64,000 nucleotides of DNA from an uncultured Pirellulaceae bacterium (GCA_938084685.1 CALKGE010000003.1:35898-99897); one strand, 5' to 3'; counted from the stretch's first letter, positions 49,541 to 59,562 are shown. Numbers and translations are program-made. The notes: generated by a model from the sequence alone, not told the origin.

Positions 49541-51982
49541 TTAATCAAGGTAGAAGAATTCATTCGAGCAGAGCAGGACGTGGCAATAATCATTCCATTG
49601 GGTATGTAGAGCACCTGATTGGGTCAGAAAGGACCGAGCAGTTTCCTGTTCCTGTTCTGTCGAAGGGCGTCCGAATAAGCGGATGTGGAGTTTGTCGACT
49701 GCCGGTATCAGTGACGCATCAGAAACATCGGCGGGAATTGTCAGAGTGGCAAGTTTTTTAGCTCGCTCGAGGATCCAGCTATTGTTAAAGACAAGTAGTG
49801 CCTGATTGGGAGTTGTGGTCGTCATTCGCTCTGGTGTACTGAGAATATTGTCGGTTCCGTCAAATGCCATGAGCAATTCATTGGGTTGATTGCGAATCAC
49901 TTTGAGGTAAATCGATCGTCGTGGAGCAGATTTGGCCACCGGGGGTCCGAACGATTTTCGGTCAAGTTCACCGGATGCTGCCAGCAGGCTATCTCGAATC
50001 TGCTCAGCGTCCAGACGACGAATGTTTGCTCGCCAAAGCAATACGTTATCCGCATCAGCCAGACGGGCTTTTTCCGCCAGAGGGTTGCGTGCTGATTGTC
50101 TATAGGTGCTGGAGTGCAGGATCAGACGGTGTATGTGTTTGAGGCTCCAGTCGTGATCAGTAAATTCAGCCGTCAGATAGTCCAGAAGTTCTGGGTGAGT
50201 GGGACGGGAACCGAGAGTGCCAAAGTCACTCGACGTGGTCACGATTCCGTGGCCAAAATAATGTTGCCAGATTCGATTGACCATCACGCGGCCGGTTAAT
50301 GGGTTGTCTTTACTGGCCAGCCAGTTTGCCAGAGCTGAACGACGACCCGTCGTAGCGATTTCAGCATTCTGGACAATCGTTGTGTCCTCGGGGTCGATGA
50401 TACTGAGAATCCCGGGTTGGACAGTCTGGTCTGAATCCTGGATGAATGTTTGAGGGGGTGTTGCACTTACGTCAGTAACTGTGGGGATGGTTGCCAGCGG
50501 GGCAGGTTTGAGATCATCAAACTCTTTTAATCTGGCAGAAAGTTCTTCCCATTTTGTCTTTTGCTCGTTTTTGAAATGGTCTTCCCATTTGATTTTTGCG
50601 ATGACATCATCAACCTGCAGGTCAGCGAGATATGCGAGTTGTTGTTGGTAGGGGGAGCGTTCGGCGGGGTCCATGAAGAGGAAAGGGCGAACATCGAGAG
50701 GGAATTTGGAGTATTGGGCGTCGCGTGCAGACTTCTTCTGTTTGGCCTGCATTTCCTCGATTTGTTGACGAATGTCCCGAGTGGCGTCTTCCCATGTTGC
50801 CAGTTGCTGCTGATATTCGACAACTTGTTCCTGGGGAGCATTGATCATCTGGTTGATCGGTAAAAGTGGCGAAAAGAAAGCCTGTAATCGGAAGTAATCT
50901 TCCTGAGCGATGGGATCAAACTTATGGTCGTGACAACGAGCACAACTCATTCCCAGACCCAGAAACGTATCGCCGGTAACATCCGTGATGTCGTTGAGGA
51001 TAATGGCCCATTGTGATTTGGCATCGCGTTGATTGTATTCGTAGATCCAGTGTCGCAGATACCCTGTCGCGATTTGTGCATCCAGATTTTCAGGGTCCAG
51101 TTCATCACCTGCAATCTGCTCCTTCATGAACTGATCATAGGGTTTGTCATTTTGAAAGGACTGGATAACGTAATCTCTGTAGTGCCAGGCATTCGAGCGA
51201 TACCCATCGCTGTTATATCCATCGGATTCGGCATATCGGACGAGGTCGAGCCAGAATCGAGCCCAGCGTTCACCATATTGGGGACTGTCGAGCAGGGAGT
51301 CGACGATTGATTGATAGTGTTGTGTGCTGGGATCTTCAAGAAACGCGGAGACGATTTCCGGTGAAGGGGCCAGGCCCGTCACATCGAAATAGAGTCGTCG
51401 CAGGAGTTTTTCTGGAGCGGCGATCGGAGCCGGTTTGATATTCTTGTCGACGAGCTGTTTCAGGATAAATTGATCGACAGGATTGGAAATCCAATCTGAT
51501 GAAAGATCCGGAAGGGCAGGTTTTTTTACAGGTTGGAAAGCCCAGAATTCTTTTTCTTCGTCAGTAAAGTTTAGTGCCCGTCGTTGCGACGCCGAGAGTT
51601 TCGTTGTTGGCCAAATAGCTCCGGATTTCACCCAGGTCGTCAGATCGCTGATTTCCTGGGCAGAGAGTTTACCTTTGGGGGGCATCTCAAAACCATCGAA
51701 ATTCACTGCCTTCACCAGCAGGCTTGCGTCTGGATTACCGGGGACAACAGCAGGACCTGAACTGCCTCCACGAGTAAGTGCTTCGAGTGAATCGACTCGC
51801 AGTTCACTCTTTTGCTTTTTCTCGCCGTGGCATTCGTAACAGTTGCGCACAAGCAGCGGCCGGATTCGGGTTTCAAAGAACTTGAGCTGATTGCTCACAT
51901 CGGACTGTCCTGCCACATCGGTCGCGAGTAGTGCAGTGACCAGAAGCATGGAAAGCAGGGAGGAAGTGAGAATACGACACAT
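49541..51982 (-). CDS. DUF1549/DUF1553 exported 'planctomycete cytochrome' protein
   Basis: 813 aa with signal peptide (ILTSSLLSMLLVTALLATDVAG). A PSCyt-like cytochrome domain with CYECHGEKKQKSELR is near residue 50 (single CxxCH, haem c probable). The DUF1549 region includes CARCHDHKFDPIAQEDYFRLQAFFSPL (second CxxCH). A helical linker is rich in Glu/Gln. The DUF1553 end has LANWLASKDNPLTGRVMVNRIWQHYFGHG. The layout is the most common one in the family: PSCyt + DUF1549 + DUF1553, upstream of DUF1501. It probably acts in the periplasm on a surface polymer; this is inferred from family neighbours, not proven. Confidence 0.92.
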   Translation of the reverse strand: MCRILTSSLLSMLLVTALLATDVAGQSDVSNQLKFFETRIRPLLVRNCYECHGEKKQKSELRVDSLEALTRGGSSGPAVVPGNPDASLLVKAVNFDGFEMPPKGKLSAQEISDLTTWVKSGAIWPTTKLSASQRRALNFTDEEKEFWAFQPVKKPALPDLSSDWISNPVDQFILKQLVDKNIKPAPIAAPEKLLRRLYFDVTGLAPSPEIVSAFLEDPSTQHYQSIVDSLLDSPQYGERWARFWLDLVRYAESDGYNSDGYRSNAWHYRDYVIQSFQNDKPYDQFMKEQIAGDELDPENLDAQIATGYLRHWIYEYNQRDAKSQWAIILNDITDVTGDTFLGLGMSCARCHDHKFDPIAQEDYFRLQAFFSPLLPINQMINAPQEQVVEYQQQLATWEDATRDIRQQIEEMQAKQKKSARDAQYSKFPLDVRPFLFMDPAERSPYQQQLAYLADLQVDDVIAKIKWEDHFKNEQKTKWEELSARLKEFDDLKPAPLATIPTVTDVSATPPQTFIQDSDQTVQPGILSIIDPEDTTIVQNAEIATTGRRSALANWLASKDNPLTGRVMVNRIWQHYFGHGIVTTSSDFGTLGSRPTHPELLDYLTAEFTDHDWSLKHIHRLILHSSTYRQSARNPLAEKARLADADNVLLWRANIRRLDAEQIRDSLLAASGELDRKSFGPPVAKSAPRRSIYLKVIRNQPNELLMAFDGTDNILSTPERMTTTTPNQALLVFNNSWILERAKKLATLTIPADVSDASLIPAVDKLHIRLFGRPSTEQEQETARSFLTQSGALHTQWNDYCHVLLCSNEFFYLD

Positions 51983-52101
51983 GTTTGGATTTGGAAAAAA
52001 GTCCTGAAGCGTGGTTTACACTCATTTTACATCACGCTGAAAGTGATGTGCCAGCGCTGGTAGGCGGATTCTGATGGGGGACTGACTACGGTTTCGTCCA
52101 A

Positions 52102-52926
52102 CTAGTCATCAAGATCGGAGATGATCCCTCCACCCATATAGATGTCGGTGTCTGGGTGTTTGCCCCTCCAGTCACCCCAGGTTGTGACGACATAGGGGTA
52201 ATCTGGTAGCGGAGTCTCTTCTGCAGAGTGCTTGAAATCCTCGTCTTCATAGTAGAAGAACATTTCTTTTTCCATCCATCCGCCGAGATGAATGGAGAGG
52301 AAGTCACCTCGTTTGGTGGAAGTGAAGACACGTGCTCGTTCGTAAATATCGCAATAGGTAACGGAAATGGGGACCTGGTCGATCATATCATTAACTACCT
52401 TGCCTCCCAATTCAGAAAACGCATTGGTTAAATAAGCACGATGTTTGTCTCCTACAATAACCCCGATTACCCGTTCTGAATCACTCAGATTGGCATCATC
52501 CCCCAGGCGAATGACTGGCGAGATTAGGGGAGGGAGGATCATGGGAGTGTCTGCTGGAGCTCGTTTGCCATTAATAATGGTCGGTTCCATTCCTTCGGGA
52601 ATGCGAATTTGAATCTTTTCGCTATCCTGGGCTACGGTGGCAGCAAGAATGATGACGCCGGTACAGATCACGATGATGAAGAAAGCGGCAAAGTACCAAA
52701 CCATTCTGGACTCTTCGTCATCCAGATCATCGTAATCATACTCGTCATCCTCAGCATCGTCAGAAAACAGCGGGTTGATTTTTTTGTTTTCCAAATCAGC
52801 CGTCGTATTATCGTCGGAAGTCATGCTTTCCTGTGCGGAGGGATCCTCTTCATTTTCAGATTGCTCTGCAATGTGGGACTCGATCAGATCGTCATCGTTT
52901 TCCGGGTTGGTTTGAGTATCGCTCAT
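52102..52926 (-). CDS. Membrane-anchored DUF3179-like protein
   Basis: 274 aa. An acidic Asp/Glu-rich N-terminus (~1-75) is followed by one membrane helix (YFAAFFIIVICTGVIILAATVA). A periplasmic domain then has GVIVGDKHRAYLTNAF, KVVNDMIDQVPISVTYCDIYERARVF and LSIHLGGW, which follow the DUF3179 pattern (G-x-x-RAY, V-ND-x-I-x-x-x-P-x-x-VTYC). The usual second Cys of DUF3179 is missing. It is the last gene of the TPR/CRTAC1/TPR cluster on the minus strand (26-nt gap). Family function is unknown. Confidence 0.65.
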   Translation of the reverse strand: MSDTQTNPENDDDLIESHIAEQSENEEDPSAQESMTSDDNTTADLENKKINPLFSDDAEDDEYDYDDLDDEESRMVWYFAAFFIIVICTGVIILAATVAQDSEKIQIRIPEGMEPTIINGKRAPADTPMILPPLISPVIRLGDDANLSDSERVIGVIVGDKHRAYLTNAFSELGGKVVNDMIDQVPISVTYCDIYERARVFTSTKRGDFLSIHLGGWMEKEMFFYYEDEDFKHSAEETPLPDYPYVVTTWGDWRGKHPDTDIYMGGGIISDLDD

Positions 52927-52952
52927 GTTCGTTTTGCTACCGTGTCATACGT

Positions 52953-54416
52953 TTATTGATCTTCGGTCTGGCTTTTGGGCAAGACAGGAACTGCCGGGGA
53001 GGCATTGCTTTCCAAAGTTTTCGCAGGCGTTTGGTTTGGGGGGGCTTCCTGTGGAAGTACAGGTGTCGGGGGAGCCAGTGGTATTTGTAAATCTTGCTCT
53101 GAAACTGTCCCCCCAGACTGTTCGATGAAAATACGGTTTAAGTGTTTAGCCGCTTCTTCATGGGTAGGGTCGAGTTGCAGGACTGCTTGATACCAACCCA
53201 TGGCAATTTCAGGTTTCCCTATTTCTTCGGCGAGTTGTCCCAGTTCAAGGCGCATTTCCACATTAGTGGGTTCGCCAATGGCATCGGTATTCAATTTCGA
53301 GAAACGTTCCCGTTTCTGTCGAAGTGAATCTGACTGTGCGATGTACTTTTCGGCATTTATATTGTCTCCGATTCCCCGGTACGCTTCTGCCAGTTTGTAC
53401 ATGAGTTGATCATCTTTGGGATGATATTCGAGGCCTTGCAGGAGTACTGCAATTGCTTCGTTGTGTTTCTTATCCTGCACTTGTATGGTACCGGTCAACA
53501 GAATGGCATCCCGTTGTTGCGGGTCTGCATCCAAAGATTGTTGGAGCTGTTCAAGTGCTGTTGCCAGATTGCCGAGGTTGAACTCGGCTTCAGCTCGCAA
53601 CGCCAGTACTTGCGGGGTGACAGTGGCAAGTTGCAGCCATGATTTTGCTTCAGGGTATTGTCGTAGCTTTAAGCAGATTTGTCCCAATCCCACCAGAATT
53701 TCGTTGCGATACTCTGCAAAAGGATCTTTATCCAGACAGGTCAAGTAGGCGGTTTTCGCATCTTCCCACTGTTCATAATCCTGTTGAATCATGCCCATGA
53801 ATCGATAGATTTGAGCGTTTTCCGGATCAATTTCCGCGACGCGATGAGCGGCTTCCATGGCATGTTGCATATTTCCCTGGTCGTAATGCAATGAAGCCAT
53901 CAACTGGTATGCTGGCAGACAGGGAAGGTCCAGATTGTCACCGATTTGCATTGCGGTTTGGAGATAATCGATGGTGGAGGCGTAATCCTTTTGACGAAAC
54001 GCCAATTCACCAGCGATGTAGTAGATGTAGGTGGTAATGACTTCATCTGTCGAATCTTTAAGTGCCCCAATGGATTCAGCTGCTCCTTCCACATCATCCG
54101 CCATGGCCTGGGTGAAGGCGGTGAGCATTTTGATTTGTTCCTCGGGACCGTTGAGTTGCTGCAGGGCATTACGGTGCATGATGACATCCGGAGTGTGTCT
54201 CTGGTGAATCGCGATAATCGCTTGGCGAAAGTGCTCCTCGGCAGTCAAGCCAGTTGTTTCACCGACGGTGCTGCCCTGGGTTTGTTTATCGACGAGATAA
54301 ACGGAAGTCACGGCGAGCAGAATAATAATCAGCGCCGCGCTCATGCTGGCACCACGACCCAATTTTAGTCCGGCTTGAACGTTGCTCGATTCGGATGTTG
54401 GATGGTCTGTATTCAT
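52953..54416 (-). CDS. Membrane-tethered TPR protein
   Basis: 487 aa. One N-terminal helix (SAALIIILLAVTSVYLVD, residues ~25-42) anchors it, with the TPR part on the far side. At least six TPR-like 34-residue units are seen (EITTYIYYIAGELAFRQKDYAS, YQLMASLHYDQGNMQHAMEAAHRVAEIDPENA, IYRFMGMIQQDYEQWEDAKTAYLTCLDKDP, LMYKLAEAYRGIGDNINAEKYI). A proline-rich tail follows. It is adjacent to the CRTAC1 gene (28 nt upstream) and to the DUF3179-like gene (26 nt downstream), so they are almost certainly one operon. A scaffold for the CRTAC1 lipoprotein is a plausible role. Confidence 0.85.
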   Translation of the reverse strand: MNTDHPTSESSNVQAGLKLGRGASMSAALIIILLAVTSVYLVDKQTQGSTVGETTGLTAEEHFRQAIIAIHQRHTPDVIMHRNALQQLNGPEEQIKMLTAFTQAMADDVEGAAESIGALKDSTDEVITTYIYYIAGELAFRQKDYASTIDYLQTAMQIGDNLDLPCLPAYQLMASLHYDQGNMQHAMEAAHRVAEIDPENAQIYRFMGMIQQDYEQWEDAKTAYLTCLDKDPFAEYRNEILVGLGQICLKLRQYPEAKSWLQLATVTPQVLALRAEAEFNLGNLATALEQLQQSLDADPQQRDAILLTGTIQVQDKKHNEAIAVLLQGLEYHPKDDQLMYKLAEAYRGIGDNINAEKYIAQSDSLRQKRERFSKLNTDAIGEPTNVEMRLELGQLAEEIGKPEIAMGWYQAVLQLDPTHEEAAKHLNRIFIEQSGGTVSEQDLQIPLAPPTPVLPQEAPPNQTPAKTLESNASPAVPVLPKSQTEDQ

Positions 54417-54444
54417 GGTCTGATTTCAAATAGGGTGATTGTCA

Positions 54445-56244
54445 TTACATGCGGGCTTGAACGACAGTTAAAGTGCGGTCGGTCGGTATGTCCTGGACTT
54501 CCTGTACCTGTCCATCGGGCCACCGAATTACGAGAGACTTGACTGTGGTACCAGCAGGCAAGCTCCAATACATGCGGGGATCACTTTGTGACAGATAACT
54601 GGCTCCTCCTCGGGTGAGTCTTACATAATCTCGTTCCGACGTTTTGAGCGTCAGGATACTGCCCACAGCATCCCGATTGGTTGTTCGGCCGATCAGCTTG
54701 ACGCGGATATTGAGCCCTGTTTGTTCAGTGGAGTTCTGAACGACTGCAGCTGGTTCGACGTTGTTGCTGAACACAAAGTCCGCATCCCCGTCGTCGTCCA
54801 GGTCTCCGAGCGCCAATCCACGTCCCATATGACCTGTCGCCATGTAACCGTGATCATCAAACTTTTTACGAATCATCTTACGATACTCATTATTAGCATT
54901 CTTCTCATTGACCAACAATACCGGCAACTGCAGCAAACTTCCAGAGCGAGGATAGTTGATGACGTGACCGTTGGTAACCAGCACATCTTCGTCTCCGTCG
55001 TAGTCAAAGTCATAAAAGAGCGAGCCGAATCCGACGAATAGTCCCCCCAGTGATGTTACTCCGGTCCGGTCAGAGACGTAGGTGAACATGGCCTGGCCAT
55101 CATTGCGATACAGGGCGAATGCTTCCTGTTCATAATTGGCAACCCAAATATCTGGTTTACCGTCGAGATTATAATCTCCTACGTCGATTCCCATGCTTCC
55201 GTTGGAGTTTCCAACACCATCGAAAGCTACCGAGTGCAAAGTGCCTCGTTCTTCGAACTGTCCCGTTCCATCGTTGATGTAAAGAAAGTTTGCGACGGTA
55301 TCATTGGCAACGTATATGTCCACGTCGCCGTCGAGGTCGTAGTCGGCACTCATCACTCCCAGGCCTTTTCCCAGATCGTTGAGATTAGCGAATTCCCGAG
55401 CATTGTGGAATGTTCCATCGCCATTGCTGTAGTAGATGTTATCCGGGAGAGGGGCGAATTCTTTTGGAGGGCAGATTTCACGCTGTGTAGGAGTGGGACC
55501 ATCACAGTAGGGGTGATTTTCGAATGACCAGTTCACATAATTACAGACATAGAAGTCGAGCAATCCGTCGCCGTTGTAGTCAGCCCAGGCACCACTGCTA
55601 CTCCACAGCGTATTATCGAGTCCGGCGGTCTCGTTGATTTCCAAAAACGTTCCGTCTCCCTGGTTATGAAACAGCAACAGGCGATCCCATCCGGTGAGTA
55701 CGAAATCAGGAAATCCGTCGTTGTCAAAGTCTCCGACCTGACAACCGTGAGTGTAGAGTGTTTGATTATCCGTAAAGCTGACAGCAGCAACATTCTGGAA
55801 GTTGGCCTGGCCATCATTGCTGTAGAGTGCTCCGGGTAACCCAGTGATTTTTTGTTTGTTTTCTCCTTCGTACTTCCCACCGCCCGGGAAGAAGATATCG
55901 AGAGTGCCGTTGAGGTCGTAATCGAATATGGCCACACCACCCCCAAGTGATTCGAGGATGCTGTTATTTCCGGCCTCACGCCCGTTTCGATATGTAAAAT
56001 CGATTCCGGTATCCTGCGTAATCTCGTCAAGTTTAATGCTTTTACCTACTTGAGTATCTCCGAGGTTTTCTTTCTCACTCAAGTCTGGAAGAATACCCCC
56101 CGATTCGTTTTCCGTGGAGGGTAAGTCGGCATTTTCCAGGTTGGTCAGCTTGTCAAATGGATCCTCTTTACTGCACCCACTGAGCCCTGTCAGTGTAATA
56201 GCACTCAAGAGAATGATTGGAATGGCAGGTAATAGTTTCATCAT
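54445..56244 (-). CDS. CRTAC1/UnbV FG-GAP repeat lipoprotein
   Basis: 599 aa. Lipobox LSGC follows the signal (PIILLSAITLTGLSGC). Seven or so FG-GAP/VCBS propeller blades follow, each with a calcium-loop pattern such as DFDNDGFPDFVLTG, DYNGDGLLDFYVCNY, DYDLDGDVDIYVAND, DYNLDGKPDIWVANY, DYDGDEDVLVTNG and DLDDDGDADFVFSNN. The C-terminus is an UnbV/ASPIC domain (NRDAVGSILTLKTSERDYVRLTRGGASYLSQSDPRMYWSLP...LVIRWPDGQVQEV). It binds Ca and probably another surface polymer or protein. It is next to a TPR gene on each side (56 nt upstream, 28 nt downstream). Confidence 0.92.
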   Translation of the reverse strand: MMKLLPAIPIILLSAITLTGLSGCSKEDPFDKLTNLENADLPSTENESGGILPDLSEKENLGDTQVGKSIKLDEITQDTGIDFTYRNGREAGNNSILESLGGGVAIFDYDLNGTLDIFFPGGGKYEGENKQKITGLPGALYSNDGQANFQNVAAVSFTDNQTLYTHGCQVGDFDNDGFPDFVLTGWDRLLLFHNQGDGTFLEINETAGLDNTLWSSSGAWADYNGDGLLDFYVCNYVNWSFENHPYCDGPTPTQREICPPKEFAPLPDNIYYSNGDGTFHNAREFANLNDLGKGLGVMSADYDLDGDVDIYVANDTVANFLYINDGTGQFEERGTLHSVAFDGVGNSNGSMGIDVGDYNLDGKPDIWVANYEQEAFALYRNDGQAMFTYVSDRTGVTSLGGLFVGFGSLFYDFDYDGDEDVLVTNGHVINYPRSGSLLQLPVLLVNEKNANNEYRKMIRKKFDDHGYMATGHMGRGLALGDLDDDGDADFVFSNNVEPAAVVQNSTEQTGLNIRVKLIGRTTNRDAVGSILTLKTSERDYVRLTRGGASYLSQSDPRMYWSLPAGTTVKSLVIRWPDGQVQEVQDIPTDRTLTVVQARM

Positions 56245-56300
56245 GGCATTGGTTGCCGGGTGACAAGTTCACCGTGGCGGAATAATAAATAGAGTAAATA

Positions 56301-57746
56301 TTATGAGTCGCTATCCGGTTTATCGGTTTCTGTGGGAGCGGGATTAGTGGGTGAGATTTCGAGACGAGCTTTGGCTTTTTCGACTTCAGCGGTAAATCGA
56401 TCCAATTGTCCTTGCAAAGCAGGATCGTCTTTAATCTTGGTGGCGTAGTATCTTTTCATAAATTCCAGAGTTGGCAGGTAGAGTGGGTCAAGCTGGTAGG
56501 CAGACCGCATCCAGATCATGGCTTCCTGTTCAGAACCATACGTCCAGTATTTCTCAGCAATAAACAATCGATCATCAATACTATCTCGACCGTTACCAAT
56601 CCTCTGTGCGACCTGATTGGCATCCGCCAGATTCTCTTTTACTTCCTCGACATAGTCAAAGTGCTGTTGAGCTTCATCGAGTTTTCCCAAACTTCTCAGC
56701 CCCATTGCAGTCATCTGTCGTGCATCGGTATTGCGAGGGTCTCGTTCAATAATGGGTTTGAGGATTTGGATTCCTTCTTCTGGGCGATTGGTTTCAACCA
56801 GGATTCTCCCCAGTTCGATGCTGGCCGCCATATGATCCGGGTATTCACCGCGGACGACACGGAGGATTTTCTCGGCCTGCTGGTCCTGGCCGAGCATCCG
56901 CAGGCAATGAGCTTGCGCCGTATAAGAGTCAATTCGGAATTCAGGATCATCTTCAGCCATCTTCAAGTACTGGATGGCCCGTTCAGGGTCTTTCAGGGTG
57001 AGTAGGACTTCAGCGATGTCCAACGCAGCCGGAAAGTAAGTTGGGTCAATCTCTAACGCCTTGCGGTATGCTTCTTCGGCCAGTTTGTGATTGAAAAGTG
57101 ATTTTTGAATCACTCCTTCAAGAAAGTGTGGGCGGGCATCATCAGGGAAGTCGTTCTGCCAGGCCTCGACGAGTTGCAAGGCAGCGTCATGTCGTTGGAA
57201 TTGCAGGTAACCGACAATAAAGGCTTCACATATTTCGCGTTCATCACCTCGCGGGTCATTTAGTAGCTCAGGAAGTCTGGGTTGAGCTACGTCGAGGTTA
57301 GCGGCCTGCGCGGCAGCGAGAATGCGTTCGCGTTGGATCATGACCAGATCAAATCCTTCCTCTCGAGCCTGTTCGAGGAACTCATTCATCTTGTTGTAGT
57401 CGCCGATTTTTCGTTCGAGCCGAGCAGTAAGAAAGTGGATTTCGGCTTTATTCGGCAGAGGAAGGGCGCGCAGTTTTTCGATGTGACTTTTAGCCAATTC
57501 GAGGTCGTGTTTTCGCAGAGCATCCTGGACCTGGCTGATGTGATATTCCGGATATCCCACCAGGAACGCGATGATCAGCAAGGCCAGCGTAGTGCCGATG
57601 ATAACGAGTTTGGTCAGGGGGCGAGGAGATTTATTGGCTGTCCGAGAACCTTCGGTGGAACCGTTTGGATCCTCGTTTGAAGGTTCAGTGGTGTCTTGCT
57701 GCTGCAAAACCTCCGGCTCGATTTCCTGGTTCTCGTCTGACATCAT
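56301..57746 (-). CDS. Membrane-tethered TPR protein
   Basis: 481 aa. A charged Glu/Asp/Gln-rich start of ~45 residues precedes one membrane helix (LVIIGTTLALLIIAFLVGYPEY). Then come at least eight TPR-like units, with landmarks AEIHFLTARLERKIGDYNKMNEFLEQA, PHFLEGVIQKSLFNHKLAEEAYRKALEIDPTYF, ALDIAEVLLTLKDPERAIQYLKMAEDDP and AMGLRSLGKLDEAQQHFDYV. It is the first gene of the TPR/CRTAC1/TPR/DUF3179-like operon; the FG-GAP gene upstream starts its own block, since 205 nt lie between. It may hold the CRTAC1 lipoprotein or feed it with partners; unproven. Confidence 0.85.
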   Translation of the reverse strand: MMSDENQEIEPEVLQQQDTTEPSNEDPNGSTEGSRTANKSPRPLTKLVIIGTTLALLIIAFLVGYPEYHISQVQDALRKHDLELAKSHIEKLRALPLPNKAEIHFLTARLERKIGDYNKMNEFLEQAREEGFDLVMIQRERILAAAQAANLDVAQPRLPELLNDPRGDEREICEAFIVGYLQFQRHDAALQLVEAWQNDFPDDARPHFLEGVIQKSLFNHKLAEEAYRKALEIDPTYFPAALDIAEVLLTLKDPERAIQYLKMAEDDPEFRIDSYTAQAHCLRMLGQDQQAEKILRVVRGEYPDHMAASIELGRILVETNRPEEGIQILKPIIERDPRNTDARQMTAMGLRSLGKLDEAQQHFDYVEEVKENLADANQVAQRIGNGRDSIDDRLFIAEKYWTYGSEQEAMIWMRSAYQLDPLYLPTLEFMKRYYATKIKDDPALQGQLDRFTAEVEKAKARLEISPTNPAPTETDKPDSDS

Positions 57747-57951
57747 TCAACGTGTTGAAGGTTAATTAGATAGTTTGGTTTTGGGTAAGGTGGGGGATCC
57801 ATTTGTAGGATGGGAGAGAGAAAACAACGATTGCAACCGTCCCCAGCTATTTTATATGAATTGAACACCTGAAAATGCGCATAACTCTTGCTAAAGCATA
57901 CGTCACTGACACTCAGGTTGATACGATGGAAGCGTTGTTTTTGGTCGATTC

Positions 57952-59562
57952 CTACTCTGGAATAATCAAATTATTCCACCAAATCGATATATCCTGACGC
58001 GGTTGACTGGGGGCGTCTTCGAATTGAGCCGTGGCGATATCCAAGTCACCGTCCTGATCAAAATCTGCCACGACAATAGTAGGGTGGTTGCAATTCCCTT
58101 TTTCCAGGCTGTGAGGGACAAATGTGCCTGGTTCCGTCTGTTCTAGCCAGATGATCGAATCGAACGAATCGCTGGAAATGCTCTCAAGACGGTCGCTAAT
58201 GAGGCTGCAACAAATGACATCCTGATCACCATCTAAATCCATATCACCGGCAACGGCTCGGTGAATTCCAGGGAGATTTCCGAGTACCTTCGGTTCCCAT
58301 TGGCCGTCTCCCTGGTTTTCAATCCAGTGGGCGGAGTGATAGGGGACAATATAGAAGGTGTCAAAGATATCGCCGTTGGTATAAAGAATATCGGTGTCGC
58401 CATCGTTATCGAGGTCGGTGAGATCAATGCCGGTGGAACCCCAGGCAGGACTGCTGGCTGCAAATACGTTTTGTCGACGGAATGTTCCGTCTCCACGATT
58501 AACGAACAGTTCAACCGCTTCGTGTTCCTGACTGATGACCGAAACAAAGTCCAGATGACCATCCCGATTGATATCGACCGTGGGAACATGGATCACTCCG
58601 TGGCGATCGTCAATACGTTGTTTGGTGAAGCTGGGGACTCCGTTAGCATCGTCGAATTCAGTTTGCGTAAGTAGCCAGACATTCCCAGTGGTACGCCAGC
58701 CGAATTCCGCAACGATCAAATCGACTTGTCCGTCTTCATTGAAGTCTCCTGTTTGGATATCAGTCACTCGTCCAAGGTTGTCCAGAAGGACGTCGACCGA
58801 AAAGGTGTGATCATCAGCCGGACGTAACCAGACAACTTTACCTTTGTTGTGGTCTTCAGGAAGAAAGCTGCCGAGATCGGCGATGAGATAGTCAGCCGTT
58901 CCATCCTGATCCAGATCGGCCAAGGTGCTGTGCGAGGGATTAGCGACGGCAGCGCGTCGGCCGTATGAAATCTTCTGGCCGTCGAATTTCACTTCGAATA
59001 CGTGACCAGCTTGCATTTCACAACCGAGCAGGACAGACTGTTCCAGTAAATCGGTCTGTGACGCATCATACCAGGTCAGGTTTGCAATGGCGGGTGGGCT
59101 TGCCGGAATGCTGTTTTCACCCTCCCAGATAACCTCCTTGACTTGAGTAAACTTCAGCGTGTCATTTGAGACGCGAGGTAAGGTGGGAGGCAGTTCGATT
59201 TTGTCAGGAGCCAAGGTTCGGTAGTATTCAACAACTTCCCCTTTTTGCGGGACTTGGAGGTCGTTACGACCAGACTCCTCATACATCTCAAACATTAACT
59301 GAATCTCGGCGAACCAGCCGTTTTTAGGTATGGCCGATGGTGGTGGAGTTGCATGGCAATCTCCACAAAAATGATTGATCTCGGCGGCCACTCGCTCCAT
59401 GTCGAGCTGTTTGGGTGCAGGATTCTGTTCGACATTGATTTCGATTGGATCGTCATCGCTGCATCCAACGAAGGAGATGATTAGGCAGATTCCCAGCAGC
59501 AAGACGGCGAGCCTTGTTGAATTGGCTTGTAGTGGGAATTGAAAATAAAATAATTGATTCAT
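57952..59562 (-). CDS. FG-GAP lipoprotein with N-terminal CxxCH
   Basis: 536 aa with a lipobox (SFVGC) after the signal. Residues ~60-75 have FCGDCHATPPPS, one haem-c-type CxxCH, in a small cytochrome-like domain that ends near 130. Then a Ca-binding propeller of FG-GAP/VCBS repeats follows: DLDQDGTADYLIADLG, DFNEDGQVDLIVAEFG, DINRDGHLDFVSVIS, DLDNDGDTDILYTNG, DMDLDGDQDVICCS and DFDQDGDLDIATAQF. The pairing of a haem site with an FG-GAP propeller is seen in planctomycetes; electron transfer to or from a surface polymer-degrading partner is an inference. The gene directs away from a 298-nt divergent gap. Confidence 0.87.
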   Translation of the reverse strand: MNQLFYFQFPLQANSTRLAVLLLGICLIISFVGCSDDDPIEINVEQNPAPKQLDMERVAAEINHFCGDCHATPPPSAIPKNGWFAEIQLMFEMYEESGRNDLQVPQKGEVVEYYRTLAPDKIELPPTLPRVSNDTLKFTQVKEVIWEGENSIPASPPAIANLTWYDASQTDLLEQSVLLGCEMQAGHVFEVKFDGQKISYGRRAAVANPSHSTLADLDQDGTADYLIADLGSFLPEDHNKGKVVWLRPADDHTFSVDVLLDNLGRVTDIQTGDFNEDGQVDLIVAEFGWRTTGNVWLLTQTEFDDANGVPSFTKQRIDDRHGVIHVPTVDINRDGHLDFVSVISQEHEAVELFVNRGDGTFRRQNVFAASSPAWGSTGIDLTDLDNDGDTDILYTNGDIFDTFYIVPYHSAHWIENQGDGQWEPKVLGNLPGIHRAVAGDMDLDGDQDVICCSLISDRLESISSDSFDSIIWLEQTEPGTFVPHSLEKGNCNHPTIVVADFDQDGDLDIATAQFEDAPSQPRQDISIWWNNLIIPE

